Assembly: GCF_026625785.1 (NCBI RefSeq)
Contig: NZ_CP113063.1
Coordinates: 1,426,001 to 1,490,000, forward strand
Source of the DNA: Gordonia sp. SL306
GTDB taxonomy: Bacteria > Actinomycetota > Actinomycetes > Mycobacteriales > Mycobacteriaceae
Direction: 5' to 3'
Length of the DNA stretch: 64,000 nucleotides
A model generated the notes under the pieces. That model did not search any database. It was not told the DNA's origin and saw only the letters and a list, made by a program, of their open reading frames with translations. A program made the position numbers and the translations under genes. Shown here piece after piece: positions 43,598 through 52,970 of this stretch (position 1 is the first letter of the stretch; each line of letters starts with the position of its first letter).

Positions 43598-44376
43598 GCA
43601 CCAGCACGAGTGACCCCAAGACGGTTGAGCCTGTCGAAACCACCCGGGCCGAATACTGCGTCATCGCCTGCGCCGAGATCTTCGCCGGCGCCGGTGAGAT
43701 CATGGCCTCGCCGATGGCACCGACTCCGCTGCTCGGCGCACGGCTGGCGCGACTGACCACCGAGCCCGATCTGCTCATCACCGACGGTGAGGCACTGATC
43801 CTCGCCGACACCCCGGCCATCGGGAAGACCGGACCCATCGAGGGGTGGATGCCCTTCCGCAAGGTGTTCGACGTCGTCGCCTCGGGTCGTCGTCATGTTG
43901 TCATGGGCGCCAATCAGATCGACCGGCACGGCAACCAGAACCTCTCGGCGTTCGGCCCGCTGCAACATCCGACCCGCCAGATGTTCGGCGTGCGTGGCGC
44001 TCCCGGCAACACGATCAACCATCCGACAAGTTACTGGGTGGCCCGCCATTCGTCGCGCGTCTTCACCGACCAGGTCGACATCGTGTCGGGCGTCGGCTAT
44101 GACAAGGTGGACGCCGACAACCCCGCGTACCGCTACCTGAACATCCCCCGTGTGGTGACGAATCTCGGCGTCTTCGACTTCGAGGGCCCCGACCACACGA
44201 TGCGCGCGGTGTCACTGCATCCCGGTGTGAGCGCCGACGAGGTCGCCGAGAACACCGGCTTCGAGATCGCCGGCCTGGAGTCCGCGCCGGCGACCCGCAA
44301 CCCCTCCGACGAGGAACTGACACTGATCCGGGATGTGCTCGACCCCAAGGGTGTCCGGAATCGAGAAGTGAAATGA
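43594..44376 (+). CDS. ipdB: IpdB, beta subunit of the steroid ring-C-opening enzyme
   Basis: About 260-residue CoA-transferase beta-like subunit (ACAEIFAGAGEIMASP, DRHGNQNLSAFG, RGAPGNTINHPTSYW). It corresponds to Rv3552. GTG 43594 overlaps the ipdA stop; the longer frame from 42925 is a shadow of ipdA. Odd: the N-terminal TVEPVETT is encoded by GGTTGAGCCTGTCGAAACC (43623-43641), a sequence resembling a widespread actinobacterial repeat. Confidence 0.92.
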   Translation: MSTSTSDPKTVEPVETTRAEYCVIACAEIFAGAGEIMASPMAPTPLLGARLARLTTEPDLLITDGEALILADTPAIGKTGPIEGWMPFRKVFDVVASGRRHVVMGANQIDRHGNQNLSAFGPLQHPTRQMFGVRGAPGNTINHPTSYWVARHSSRVFTDQVDIVSGVGYDKVDADNPAYRYLNIPRVVTNLGVFDFEGPDHTMRAVSLHPGVSADEVAENTGFEIAGLESAPATRNPSDEELTLIRDVLDPKGVRNREVK

Positions 44377-45458
44377 CTTCTCCCGCGCGCGCCGCGGGCC
44401 TGTCGACCCGCTTCACCGAGTTGGTCGGTGTCGAGTACCCGATCGTCCAGACCGGCATGGGCTGGGTGTCGGGGCCGTCGCTGACGTCGGCGACGTCCAA
44501 TGCGGGTGGCCTGGGCATCCTGGCGTCGGCGACCATGACCTATGACGAACTCGAGGCGGCGATCGCCAAGACGAAGTCGTTGACGGACAAGCCGTTCGGG
44601 GTCAACATCCGCGCCGATGCCACCGATGCCCCGGAGCGGATCGATCTCCTCATCCGCGAGGGCGTCAAGGTAGCGTCCTTCGCGCTCGCGCCGAAGCAGG
44701 ACCTGATCGCCAAGCTCAAGGATCACGGCGTGGTGGTGATCCCGTCGATCGGCGCGGCGAAGCACGCCGTCAAGGTGGCCTCATGGGGCGCCGACGCGGT
44801 GATCGTGCAGGGCGGCGAGGGCGGCGGACACACCGGCCCGGTGGCCACCACCCTGCTGTTGCCCTCGGTGCTCGATGCCCTCGGCGACAGCGGGATTCCC
44901 GTGGTCGCGGCGGGCGGCTTCTTCGACGGTCGCGGCCTCGTGGCGGCGTTGTCCTATGGCGCCGAGGGCGTCGCGATGGGCACCCGCTTCCTGCTCACCT
45001 CCGACAGTGCGGTACCCGACTCGGTCAAGCAGGAGTACATCGGGCGCGGCCTGGGTGACACCGTGGTGTCGGTCAAGGTCGACGGCATGCCGCACCGCGT
45101 GCTGCGTACCCCGCTCGTGGAGGCGCTCGAGAGCGGCAGCAAGGCCAAGGCGCTCTACGCCGCGGCGCGAAATGCCAACGAGTTCAAGCAGTTGACCGGC
45201 ATGAAGTGGACGACGATGCTGCGCGACGGTCGCACCATGCGCCGCTCGGGCGAGCGCACCTGGCAACAGGTCATCATGGCCGGCAACACACCGATGCTGT
45301 TGCGCGCCGGGCTCGTCGAAGGCGACACCCGCGCAGGTGTCCTGGCATCGGGTCAGGTGGTCGGCATGATCGACGACCTGCCCAGTTGCGACGAACTGGT
45401 CCAATCGATCATGACGCAGGCGCATTCACGGTTGAAGGTGCTGGGTTCGTTGTCCTGA
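44373..45458 (+). CDS. ipdC: IpdC, NPD-family flavoprotein of HIP catabolism
   Basis: 361-residue nitronate-monooxygenase-family TIM barrel: GVEYPIVQTGMGWVSGP, QGGEGGGHTGPVATT, AAGGFFDGRGL, GAEGVAMGTRF. It corresponds to Rv3553 (IpdC), which acts with IpdF on 5-hydroxy-HIC-CoA. Start overlaps the ipdB stop (ATGA). It ends the echA20-ipdABC operon, with an inverted repeat following. Confidence 0.92.
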   Translation: MTSPARAAGLSTRFTELVGVEYPIVQTGMGWVSGPSLTSATSNAGGLGILASATMTYDELEAAIAKTKSLTDKPFGVNIRADATDAPERIDLLIREGVKVASFALAPKQDLIAKLKDHGVVVIPSIGAAKHAVKVASWGADAVIVQGGEGGGHTGPVATTLLLPSVLDALGDSGIPVVAAGGFFDGRGLVAALSYGAEGVAMGTRFLLTSDSAVPDSVKQEYIGRGLGDTVVSVKVDGMPHRVLRTPLVEALESGSKAKALYAAARNANEFKQLTGMKWTTMLRDGRTMRRSGERTWQQVIMAGNTPMLLRAGLVEGDTRAGVLASGQVVGMIDDLPSCDELVQSIMTQAHSRLKVLGSLS

Positions 45459-45467
45459 GCGTCCGTC

Positions 45468-45544
45468 GCGATATGGATGCGGCGTCAGCGCGACGTGGAC
45501 TCAATAATTGACGTGTCTTCTCGCTCTGACCGCATTCATATCGC
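45468..45544. terminator. inverted repeat between convergent ipdC and acyl-CoA synthetase
   Basis: Imperfect arms GCGATATGGATGCGG...GTCAG (45468-45488) and CTGACCGCATTCATATCGC (45526-45544) around a 37-base centre. It lies at the convergent 3' ends and includes the stop of the minus-strand gene; likely a bidirectional terminator. Confidence 0.65.
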
Positions 45545-47134
45545 GGCCAGGTCCGCGTGCCGGACGCGCAGATCCTTCTTGAGGATCTTGCCGCTCGGAT
45601 TCTTCGGCAGCGCATCCGCGAAGACCACGAACTTGGGACGCTTGAACCCCGCGAGAACGCCGGCGAGGTGTTGCTCGACGGCATCCTCGGTCAACGTGAC
45701 ACCGTCCTTGGGCACGACCACTGCGGTCACCGCCTCGATCCATTTCGGATGCGGCACACCGAAGACCGCGACCTCGGCGACCCCGTCGAGCAGGTAGATG
45801 GCCTCCTCGACCTCGCGGGAGGCGACATTCTCGCCGCCGGTCTTGATCATGTCCTTCTTGCGGTCGACCACCGACAGATACCCGTCGGCGTCGACGATGC
45901 CGAGGTCACCGGAATGGAACCAGCCGTTGCGGAACGCGACGGCGGTCTTGTCCTCGTCGTTGAAATACCCGAGACAGGCGTGCGGACTGCGGTGCACGAT
46001 CTCACCGACCTCGCCGACCGGGACGGGATTGTCCTCATCGTCGACGACCCGCGTCTCCACGTTGAGCGCTGCCCGGCCCGCGGACCCGGCGCGGTCGATC
46101 TGCTCATGCGGCTGCAGGATGGTTGCGAGCGGCGACATCTCGGTCTGGCCGTAGAAGTTCCACAGCGAGACGTCCGGGAGACGCTCCGACATCTCGCGGA
46201 GGACCTCGACTGGCATCGGTGAAGCGCCGTAGTAGCCCTTGCGCAGCGACGACAGGTCGCGGGTGTCGAAATCGGGATGCCGCAAGAGCGAGATCCACAC
46301 CGTCGGCGGACAGAACAGCTTGGTCACCCGCTGCGATTCGATCGTCGCGAGGATCGCGGCCGGATCAGGACCGGGCAGGATGATGCTCGTCGCACCCAGG
46401 TAGACGTCGACCGACAGGAAGCAGTCCAGCTGTGCGCAGTGGAAGAGCGGCAGCGAGTGGACCTCCACGTCGTCGCCGCTCATACCGCCGTCGACGATGC
46501 ACGAAACGTACTGATTGATCAGCGATTTCGACGACAACAGCACACCCTTCGGACGCGACTCGGTGCCGGAGGTGTACATCAGGCGAAGCGGATCGTCATC
46601 GGCGACGGACACCTGGGGCGGCGTGGGGTCACCGGCGAGCATCCAGTCGTCGACGCTGTCCCAGCCCGCGACGGTCGCGTCCCCACCCATCGTGATCACA
46701 CCTGTGATCGCGTCGGTGAAGCCAGCCAATTGCATCGCCTGGGCCACCGTGGGCACCAACGCGTCCTCGGCGACCACCGCCCGTGCGCCCGAGTGATCGA
46801 GGATGTACGCGATCTCCTCGGGTCCGAGTCCGAAGTTCACCGGCACCAGGACCACCCCGAGCCGTGCGGTCGCGTAGTGCAGCACCGCGAACTGCCAGCA
46901 GTTGTGACTCACCAATGCCAGACGTTCGCCCTTGACGAGGCCCCGCGCGGTGAGCGCGTTGGCACACCGGTTCACGGCCGAATCGAACTCGGCGAACGTG
47001 AGCGTCATGTCTCCGCTGACGATCGCGGTCTTGGTGGGGATTCGGAGTGCGCTTCGACGCAGCAGATCACCGAGGGTGTGCTGGCGGGCGGTGCCGATCG
47101 CGGCCGTCGTCGGGGGTGTGAAGCGCTCTGCCAT
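45536..47134 (-). CDS. AMP-forming acyl-CoA synthetase in the KstR2 region
   Basis: 532-residue acyl-CoA synthetase. The adenylation loop reads MYTSGTESRPKGVLL, i.e. ES in place of the usual TG, a variant seen in some FadD proteins. Other motifs are normal: NFYGQTEMSP, HSGDLGIVDADGY, DRKKDMIKTGGENV, NPSGKILKKDL (catalytic Lys). It follows kstR2 on the same strand after 72 bp. There is no obvious M. tuberculosis counterpart at this position. Substrate not known. Confidence 0.88.
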   Translation of the reverse strand: MAERFTPPTTAAIGTARQHTLGDLLRRSALRIPTKTAIVSGDMTLTFAEFDSAVNRCANALTARGLVKGERLALVSHNCWQFAVLHYATARLGVVLVPVNFGLGPEEIAYILDHSGARAVVAEDALVPTVAQAMQLAGFTDAITGVITMGGDATVAGWDSVDDWMLAGDPTPPQVSVADDDPLRLMYTSGTESRPKGVLLSSKSLINQYVSCIVDGGMSGDDVEVHSLPLFHCAQLDCFLSVDVYLGATSIILPGPDPAAILATIESQRVTKLFCPPTVWISLLRHPDFDTRDLSSLRKGYYGASPMPVEVLREMSERLPDVSLWNFYGQTEMSPLATILQPHEQIDRAGSAGRAALNVETRVVDDEDNPVPVGEVGEIVHRSPHACLGYFNDEDKTAVAFRNGWFHSGDLGIVDADGYLSVVDRKKDMIKTGGENVASREVEEAIYLLDGVAEVAVFGVPHPKWIEAVTAVVVPKDGVTLTEDAVEQHLAGVLAGFKRPKFVVFADALPKNPSGKILKKDLRVRHADLAAI

Positions 47135-47206
47135 GGGTGTCCTTCGCTACGTTCCGGGACCACTGGATGTTATCCGGGTCACAGTACCGAACGCAGAGGA
47201 GCCTGG

Positions 47207-47806
47207 TCAGCGCGGCAGTATCCCGTCCAGGACGATCGACAGATACTGGGCGGCGATGTCGTCGGCCGACAACGCACCACCCGGGCGGTACCAGCGGACC
47301 GCCACCCAGACCGTGTCGCGCAGAAAGCGATAGGCCAGCTCGACGTCGAGGTCGGCGCGGAACTCGCCGTCGTCGACACCCCGCCGCAGGACGGCGTGCC
47401 ACAGCCGGCGGAATTCCGTGTTGCGCTCCCCGATGTAGGCGAAACGTTCTTGTCCGGCAAGCCGTTTGGCCTCGTCCTGGTAGATCGCGACGGCGTTGCG
47501 CTGCTCGTCGATGGCCTCGAACGACGAGACGATGAGGCCGCGCAAGGTCTCGGTGGCGGTCAGTCCGGCGTCGGCGATGACCCGGTACCGTGCGAAGAGG
47601 TCGTCGAGAAAGCCCCGGAGGATCTCGTCGACGATGGATTCCTTGGAGTCGAAATGATGGTAGAGGCTGCCGGACAGGATGCCGGCAGCGTCGGCGATGT
47701 CGCGCACGGTGGTGGAGCGCAGGCCCTGCTCGGCGAACATCTTTCCCGCCGTGGTCAGCAATTCGTCGCGCCGAGTGGAGCCGGAGACGGTGCCGCGGGG
47801 TGCCAT
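47207..47806 (-). CDS. kstR2: TetR-family repressor KstR2
   Basis: 199-residue TetR regulator: HTH TTVRDIADAAGILSGSLYHHF and a helical ligand domain. Length, location in the ipd/fadD3 cluster and KstR2-type palindromes at its own and neighbouring promoters point to KstR2 (Rv3557c), which represses ring C/D genes until HIP-CoA is present. A degenerate KstR2 box upstream (47819-47832) suggests autoregulation. Confidence 0.9.
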   Translation of the reverse strand: MAPRGTVSGSTRRDELLTTAGKMFAEQGLRSTTVRDIADAAGILSGSLYHHFDSKESIVDEILRGFLDDLFARYRVIADAGLTATETLRGLIVSSFEAIDEQRNAVAIYQDEAKRLAGQERFAYIGERNTEFRRLWHAVLRRGVDDGEFRADLDVELAYRFLRDTVWVAVRWYRPGGALSADDIAAQYLSIVLDGILPR

Positions 47807-47818
47807 GCAGTCACCCTA

Positions 47819-47832
47819 GCAAGCGCTTGGCC
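47819..47832. promoter_or_regulatory. degenerate KstR2 operator upstream of kstR2
   Basis: AGCAAGCGCTTGGC differs from AnCAAGnACTTGnT at two positions. The core CAAGCGCTTG is palindromic. It is 13 bases before the kstR2 start. Confidence 0.78.
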
Positions 47833-47922
47833 GGTTTCGTGGATCGTCGGGGGCACGGTCGAACGTCCCGAACGCGAAATCGGCCGGGCACACAGGGTGC
47901 GCCCGGCCGATTTCGGTGCGGA

Positions 47923-49431
47923 TCAGCGCTTCTTGAGCTTCTTGATGGCGCGCTTGTTCAGCCGGCTCCAGAGTTTCATCTGACCGTTGGTCATCTTGGT
48001 GTCGCGGGCCGTGAACGGCGGCGACATCATCTCGGCGACCTTCAACGGCATCGTCGACACGGCAATCGCACGCGCATGACTGAACGTGTCGAAGCCCGTC
48101 TTGCCGTGATAGCCGCCCATGCCACTGCGACCGACACCGCCGAACGGGAGCTCCGCACCGAACATGTGCAGGGCGAAGTCGTTGGCGTTGATCGATCCGC
48201 TGCGGGTGCCGTCGGCAAGACGAGCCAGGTTCTCGTTGTCGTCGCCGCACCAGTACATGGTCAGCGGGTGCGGATGCGCGGCGATGTAGCGGATGGCCTC
48301 GGCCAGATCGCGATACGGGTACACGGTGAGGACCGGCCCGAAGACCTCGTCCTCCTCGATCTTCATGCCCGCCTTGACCCCGGTCAGCAGTGTCGGCGCG
48401 ATCTTGCGCTTCTCGGCATCCGGGAGCGGCTCGCCGGCAGGCACCACCTGGCGGACATCGGCTCCGAGTTCCTGCGCGTCGGCGATCAGCCCGAGGATGC
48501 GGTCGTAGTTCTTCTGGTTGATCGTCGCCGTGTACTCGGGGTTGTTGCGGACGGTCGCGAAATTCGCCGTCCAGCGGGCGATGACCTTGTCGGTGAACTC
48601 GCCGACCTTGGCCTCGGGTACGAACACGTAGTCGGGGCACAGGCAGACCTGGCCGCCGTTGACCATCCGCGCGTCGGCGAGCATGGTCGCCGCCTTGTCG
48701 ATGTCGGCATCCGGATCGACGACCGCGGGGTTCTTGCCGCCGAGTTCCAGGGTGACAGGCACCAGGTTCTTCGCGGCCTCCTGCGCCACCGACGCTCCGA
48801 CCTCCGGCGACCCGGTGAAGAACATGTGGTCGACCTTGAGCTTGGCGAAGTCGGCGCCGCCACCGTGCTTGCTCGTGATCACGGCGAGCTCTTCGATCGA
48901 GAAGTAGTCGGGTGCGTGCTTGGCGATCACATCGGTGGTCCGCGAGGTGATCGACGACGGGCGCATGAGCACCCGGTTACCCGCGGCGAAGGCGGCACCG
49001 GCCGGGACGAAGGTCAGCTGCAGCGGAAAGTTCCACGGCCCCATGATCCCGACCACGCCGAGCGGATCGTGCCGGATGCGCTGTTTGAACCCCAACGCCC
49101 CCTGCACCTTTGCGGTGTTGCTCTCCTGCATCCACTTCTCGACACCACGGCGCTGATGGGTCAGGTCGACCATGCAGCCCGCGACGTCGGCGGCGAGGGA
49201 CAACTCACGCGGGCGGGTGCCGAAGTCCTCGTTCAGCGCCTCCGCGATCTCGTCGGCGTTGTCGAGAAGCAACGACGAGAGCCGAGTGATCCGGTCGATA
49301 CGGGTTTTGGCATCGGGGATGCCGTCCCGCAGAAATGCGGCGCGCTGGATGTCCAGCAGTTCGGACATGGTGTGCGCTTCCGACGACACCCGGCCCGAAA
49401 CCGCGGTGTTCACCTCTGCTGGTTTGGTCAT
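47923..49431 (-). CDS. aldehyde dehydrogenase (coniferyl-aldehyde-dehydrogenase-like)
   Basis: 502-residue aldehyde dehydrogenase of the class-3-like group: GIMGPWNFPLQL, FTGSPEVGASVAQ, LELGGKNPAVVD, catalytic Cys in GGQVCLCPDYV, EDEVFGPVLTV and FGGVGRSGMGGYHG. A basic C-terminal tail (NKRAIKKLKKR) could associate with the membrane. It lies in the KstR2 block on the same strand as kstR2 but I see no KstR2 box immediately upstream. Substrate unknown. Confidence 0.88.
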   Translation of the reverse strand: MTKPAEVNTAVSGRVSSEAHTMSELLDIQRAAFLRDGIPDAKTRIDRITRLSSLLLDNADEIAEALNEDFGTRPRELSLAADVAGCMVDLTHQRRGVEKWMQESNTAKVQGALGFKQRIRHDPLGVVGIMGPWNFPLQLTFVPAGAAFAAGNRVLMRPSSITSRTTDVIAKHAPDYFSIEELAVITSKHGGGADFAKLKVDHMFFTGSPEVGASVAQEAAKNLVPVTLELGGKNPAVVDPDADIDKAATMLADARMVNGGQVCLCPDYVFVPEAKVGEFTDKVIARWTANFATVRNNPEYTATINQKNYDRILGLIADAQELGADVRQVVPAGEPLPDAEKRKIAPTLLTGVKAGMKIEEDEVFGPVLTVYPYRDLAEAIRYIAAHPHPLTMYWCGDDNENLARLADGTRSGSINANDFALHMFGAELPFGGVGRSGMGGYHGKTGFDTFSHARAIAVSTMPLKVAEMMSPPFTARDTKMTNGQMKLWSRLNKRAIKKLKKR

Positions 49432-49571
49432 CGAGATCCTCCGATAGTGCTGGTGGCGAGCGCCCTCAAGAGACGAACTCGCGCGTTTGTTCCAGCATAG
49501 TATGCGTCAGATCACACGGTTCTGGCCACATGCGTTTTCAGATGATCCTCACCAGGTGGTCCGCGCAATGC

Positions 49572-49647
49572 GCCGACAGCAACCGATTATTCGCCGAGAG
49601 CACCGCATCCGTCTTGCTCTCGGCGAATTTCAGGTTGCTGTCGGCGG
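49572..49647. repeat. 21-bp-period GCCGACAGCAAC palindrome
   Basis: Two direct units, GCCGACAGCAACCGATTATTC (49572-49592) in part, and GCCGAGAGCACC (from 49593), followed by inverted TTGCTCTCGGCGAAT and TTGCTGTCGGCG. It lies after the fadA6 stop, in the 221-bp gap before the aldehyde dehydrogenase. Same family as 28903-29010. Confidence 0.85.
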
Positions 49648-49652
49648 GCTCG

Positions 49653-50807
49653 TCAGAGGCGTTCGATGATGGTGACGTTCGCGGTGCCGCCGCCCTCACA
49701 CATGGTCTGCAGCCCGTAGCGTCCGCCGGTGCGCTCGAGTTCGTTGAGCAGCGTCGCGAACAGCTTGGCGCCGGTCGCCCCCAGCGGGTGGCCGAGCGCG
49801 ATACCGCCGCCGTTCGGGTTGACCTTGGCCGGATCCGCGCCGGTCTCCTTGAGCCACGCCAGCACCACCGACGCGAAGGCCTCGTTGATCTCGATGACGT
49901 CGATGTCGTCGATCGACAACCCAGTCTTCTTCAGTGCGTATGCAGTCGCCGGGATGGGCGCCGACAGCATCATCACCGGATCGGCACCCCGCACCGAGAG
50001 GTGGTGGATGCGTGCCCGCGGCGTGAGGCCGTACTCCTTGAGCGCGGTCTCCGAGACGACCAGCGTTGCCGATGCGCCGTCGCAGATCTGCGACGCGACG
50101 GCCGCGGTCAGCCGCGAGCCCTCCGCCAGCGGATCGAGTCCGGCCATCTTCTCCAGCGAGGTCTCACGCGGGCATTCGTCGACGACACAGTCGCCGAGCG
50201 CGACGAGCTCCTTGTCGAACCGTCCCTCGGCGATGGCCTGCTTGGCCCGCTGATGCGACTGCAGCGACCAGCGCTCCATGTCCTCTCGGCTGATGTCCCA
50301 CTGGGTCGCCATCATGTCGGCCCCGTTGAACTGCGAGATGGCGGCGTCGCCGAACCGTTCGCGCCAGCCGACGGATTCCGCAGTGGGCGTGGTGAACCCG
50401 AACTCCTGGCCGGCGATCATGGCCTGCGAGATCGGGATGGCACTCATGTTCTGCACGCCACCGGCGAGGACCACATCCTGCGTGCCGCTCAGCACACCCT
50501 GCGCGGCGAAGTGGATGGCCTGCTGCGACGACCCGCACTGACGGTCGACGGTGGTGCCGGGGATGTCCAGGGGCAGACCGGCGGCCAGCCACGCCGTCCG
50601 CGCGATGTTCCCGGCCTGCGGGCCGATGGCATCGACACAGCCGAACACCACGTCGTCGACGACATTGGGGTCGATGCCGGTGCGATCGATGATCGACGAC
50701 ATGACGTGCGCACCCATGTCGGCGGGATGGGTCTTGGCAAGCGACCCGTTACGCTTCCCGACCGGCGTCCGGACGGCGTCGACGATGTAGGCCTGTGGTG
50801 TGGACAT
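49653..50807 (-). CDS. fadA6: thiolase FadA6
   Basis: 384-residue thiolase with catalytic Cys in DRQCGSSQQAIH, His in GGGIALGHPLGATG and Cys in TMCEGGGTAN. It corresponds to Rv3556c (FadA6), the thiolase for late HIP-CoA breakdown. It follows ipdF after a 40-bp gap as the third gene of the fadE30-ipdF-fadA6 operon. Confidence 0.92.
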   Translation of the reverse strand: MSTPQAYIVDAVRTPVGKRNGSLAKTHPADMGAHVMSSIIDRTGIDPNVVDDVVFGCVDAIGPQAGNIARTAWLAAGLPLDIPGTTVDRQCGSSQQAIHFAAQGVLSGTQDVVLAGGVQNMSAIPISQAMIAGQEFGFTTPTAESVGWRERFGDAAISQFNGADMMATQWDISREDMERWSLQSHQRAKQAIAEGRFDKELVALGDCVVDECPRETSLEKMAGLDPLAEGSRLTAAVASQICDGASATLVVSETALKEYGLTPRARIHHLSVRGADPVMMLSAPIPATAYALKKTGLSIDDIDVIEINEAFASVVLAWLKETGADPAKVNPNGGGIALGHPLGATGAKLFATLLNELERTGGRYGLQTMCEGGGTANVTIIERL

Positions 50808-50847
50808 CTGGTCCTCCTGGTGGATGGTGTGTGAAAGTTTCTGCGAC

Positions 50848-51669
50848 CTAAGCCCTCTGGCTGGAAATCGAGACGACCTCGCCGGTGAGATAGGTGGTGT
50901 AGTCGCTGGCCAGCATGGCGATGGTCGCGGCCACCTCCCACACCTCGGCGGCCCGTCCGTAGGCCTCCCGCGACGCGAGCTCGTCGAGGAGTTCGTCGCT
51001 GGTGACCTTGGCGAGGAACGGGTGCTTGGCGATCGACGGGGCGATGGCGTTGATCCGCACGCCGAAGTCGGCGGCCTCTACCGCGGAGCATCGGGTGAGC
51101 GCCATGACGCCTGCCTTCGCCGCCGCATAGTGCGCCTGCCCGCGCTGGGCGCGCCAGCCCAGCACCGATGCATTGTTGACGATCACACCGCCGTGCTCGA
51201 CGGCCCGGAAGTAGCGCAGTGCCGCGCGGGTGGCCCGGAACGTGCCGTTGAGCGTGATATCGAGGACGCGGTCCCATTCGTCGTCGGTCATGTCGGCCAC
51301 CGGCGTCTCCCCACCGAGCCCGGCATTGTTGACCAGGACGTCGATGCGTCCGAGTTCGCCTGCGGCAGCGGAGATGAGCGCGTCGACCTCGGCCGACTCC
51401 TGCACGTTGCACACGACCTGTCCGACGGTCTGGTCGCCGAACTCCGACGCCAGCTTGTCGCGCGCCTCCCCCAGTCGTCGTTCGTGCCAGTCGCTGATCA
51501 CCACGTCGGCGCCTTCGAGCAGCGCACGGCGCGCCGTGGCGAAGCCGATCCCGGTACCGGCGGCCGCGGTCACCACCACCTTGCGGCCGAGTAGCAGACC
51601 GTGCCCGGGAGTCTCCTCCGGCGCCGTGGCCAGCGGTGAACGATTCTGTGCGACAGTGGTTTCAGACAC
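50848..51669 (-). CDS. ipdF: short-chain dehydrogenase IpdF
   Basis: About 273-residue SDR: TAAAGTGIGFATARR, NNAGLGGETP, catalytic NNASVLG and YAAAKAG, and an N-terminal extension of about 27 residues. It corresponds to Rv3559c (IpdF), the 5-hydroxy-HIP-CoA dehydrogenase. GTG 51669 overlaps the fadE30 stop by 1 bp; the frame continuing to 52884 is a shadow of fadE30. Confidence 0.91.
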   Translation of the reverse strand: MSETTVAQNRSPLATAPEETPGHGLLLGRKVVVTAAAGTGIGFATARRALLEGADVVISDWHERRLGEARDKLASEFGDQTVGQVVCNVQESAEVDALISAAAGELGRIDVLVNNAGLGGETPVADMTDDEWDRVLDITLNGTFRATRAALRYFRAVEHGGVIVNNASVLGWRAQRGQAHYAAAKAGVMALTRCSAVEAADFGVRINAIAPSIAKHPFLAKVTSDELLDELASREAYGRAAEVWEVAATIAMLASDYTTYLTGEVVSISSQRA

Positions 51670-52928
51670 TAGCGAGCCTCTCGCGGTAGGCCGAGCACCC
51701 GCTCGGCGATGATGTTGCGCTGAACCTCGTTCGAGCCGCCGTAGATGGTGTCGGCGCGCGTGAACAAGAAGAGTCGTTGCCAGTCGTCGAGTTCGACGTT
51801 GTCGGGGTCGGTGATGTCGTTGACAACGCCCTCGACCGTGGCGGTTGGCCCGATCAGCGACGGTGCCCCGACCACGGCCATCGCCAGCTCGCCGAGGTCG
51901 CGATGCCAGTTGGCCCACAACAACTTCGCGACCGAGGCCTGCCCGGCCTCGGAGACGATGTCGCCGGCCAGGGTGCGCTGCGCATGAGCTCGCATCACCT
52001 TCAGCCCGATCCAGGCCCGGGTGATCCGCGATGCGATCTCCGGATTCTTCGCGGACCCGTTGGATTCGGCGATCTCGATGAGATTGCGGAGTTCGCGGTC
52101 GAAGCCGACCTGCTGACCGAGTGTGGAGACGCCGCGCTCGAACTGCAGCAGGCCCATCGCGACCTTCCAGCCGTCGCCCGGCTCGCCGACGATGAGGTCG
52201 GCGTCGGCGACCGCGTCGTCGAAGAAGACCTCGTTGAACTCCGAGGTGCCGGTGAGCTGTTGGATCGGCCGGACGGTCACACCCGGCTGATCGATCGGCA
52301 CCAGCAGAAAGCTGAGGCCCTTGTGCCGCGTCGAACCCTTCTCGGTTCGGCAGATGACAAAGCACCACTGCGCGACGTGCGCGAGGGACGTCCACACCTT
52401 CTGGCCATTGATGATCCACTTGCCGTCGTCGAGGCGCGCGCTGGTGGACACGCCAGCGAGGTCGGAGCCGGCGCCCGGCTCGGAGTAGCCCTGGGCCCAG
52501 AGTTCGGTGACGTCGACGATGCCCGGCAGGAAGCGCTGCTTCTGCTCCTCGGTGCCGTATTCGATCAGCGTCGGCCCCAGCAGTTCCTCGCCGAGGTGGT
52601 TGACCCGCGCCGGAGCGTTCGCCCTGGCGTACTCCTGGTGGAAGATGATCCTCTGTTCCAGCGTCGCGCCACGGCCTCCGTATCGAGTCGGCCAGCCCAG
52701 ACACGTCCATCCGGCACGGGCCAGATGACGGTCCCAGGCCAGCCGGTCGTCGAAGAACTCGTGCTCGCTGCCCGGCCCGCCGCGACCCTTGAGGTGCGCG
52801 AACTCGCCTGCGAGATTCTCGTCGAGCCAGGCGCGCACCGCGGTGGCGAACGTCTCCGCCGCATCCGGCGACGTCCGCGCCCATTCGCCGAGGTCAACCG
52901 ACCGATCGGCAAGGTTGATCGAGGTCAT
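51669..52928 (-). CDS. fadE30: acyl-CoA dehydrogenase FadE30 (HIP-CoA)
   Basis: About 419-residue acyl-CoA dehydrogenase: GYSEPGAGSDLAGV, INGQKVWTSLAHV, TIYGGSNEVQRNII. It corresponds to Rv3560c (FadE30), which dehydrogenates the HIP-CoA propionyl side chain. Start ATG 52928 with the KstR2 box 16 bases upstream; the M at 52940 is in the promoter. First gene of the fadE30-ipdF-fadA6 operon. Confidence 0.92.
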   Translation of the reverse strand: MTSINLADRSVDLGEWARTSPDAAETFATAVRAWLDENLAGEFAHLKGRGGPGSEHEFFDDRLAWDRHLARAGWTCLGWPTRYGGRGATLEQRIIFHQEYARANAPARVNHLGEELLGPTLIEYGTEEQKQRFLPGIVDVTELWAQGYSEPGAGSDLAGVSTSARLDDGKWIINGQKVWTSLAHVAQWCFVICRTEKGSTRHKGLSFLLVPIDQPGVTVRPIQQLTGTSEFNEVFFDDAVADADLIVGEPGDGWKVAMGLLQFERGVSTLGQQVGFDRELRNLIEIAESNGSAKNPEIASRITRAWIGLKVMRAHAQRTLAGDIVSEAGQASVAKLLWANWHRDLGELAMAVVGAPSLIGPTATVEGVVNDITDPDNVELDDWQRLFLFTRADTIYGGSNEVQRNIIAERVLGLPREAR

Positions 52929-52944
52929 GACCGCTAGCATAACT

Positions 52945-52964
52945 CACCAAGCAAGTGCTAGGTT
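52945..52964. promoter_or_regulatory. KstR2 operator between fadE30 and fadD3
   Basis: CACCAAGCAAGTGCTAGGTT is the reverse complement of the operator at 41831-41850 with few changes; on the minus strand ACCTAGCACTTGCT has one mismatch to AnCAAGnACTTGnT. It fills most of the 42-bp gap between divergent fadE30 and fadD3. Confidence 0.9.
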
Positions 52965-52970
52965 GGGGCC

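Noticed and set aside
42925-44376. 483-residue start for ipdB
   Set aside because: The first 223 codons are a shadow of ipdA; the GTG at 43594 overlaps the ipdA stop and fits the family length.
46277-47983. 568-codon plus-strand frame across the acyl-CoA synthetase and kstR2
   Set aside because: Runs opposite two clear genes and has Arg/His-rich composition typical of a shadow frame.
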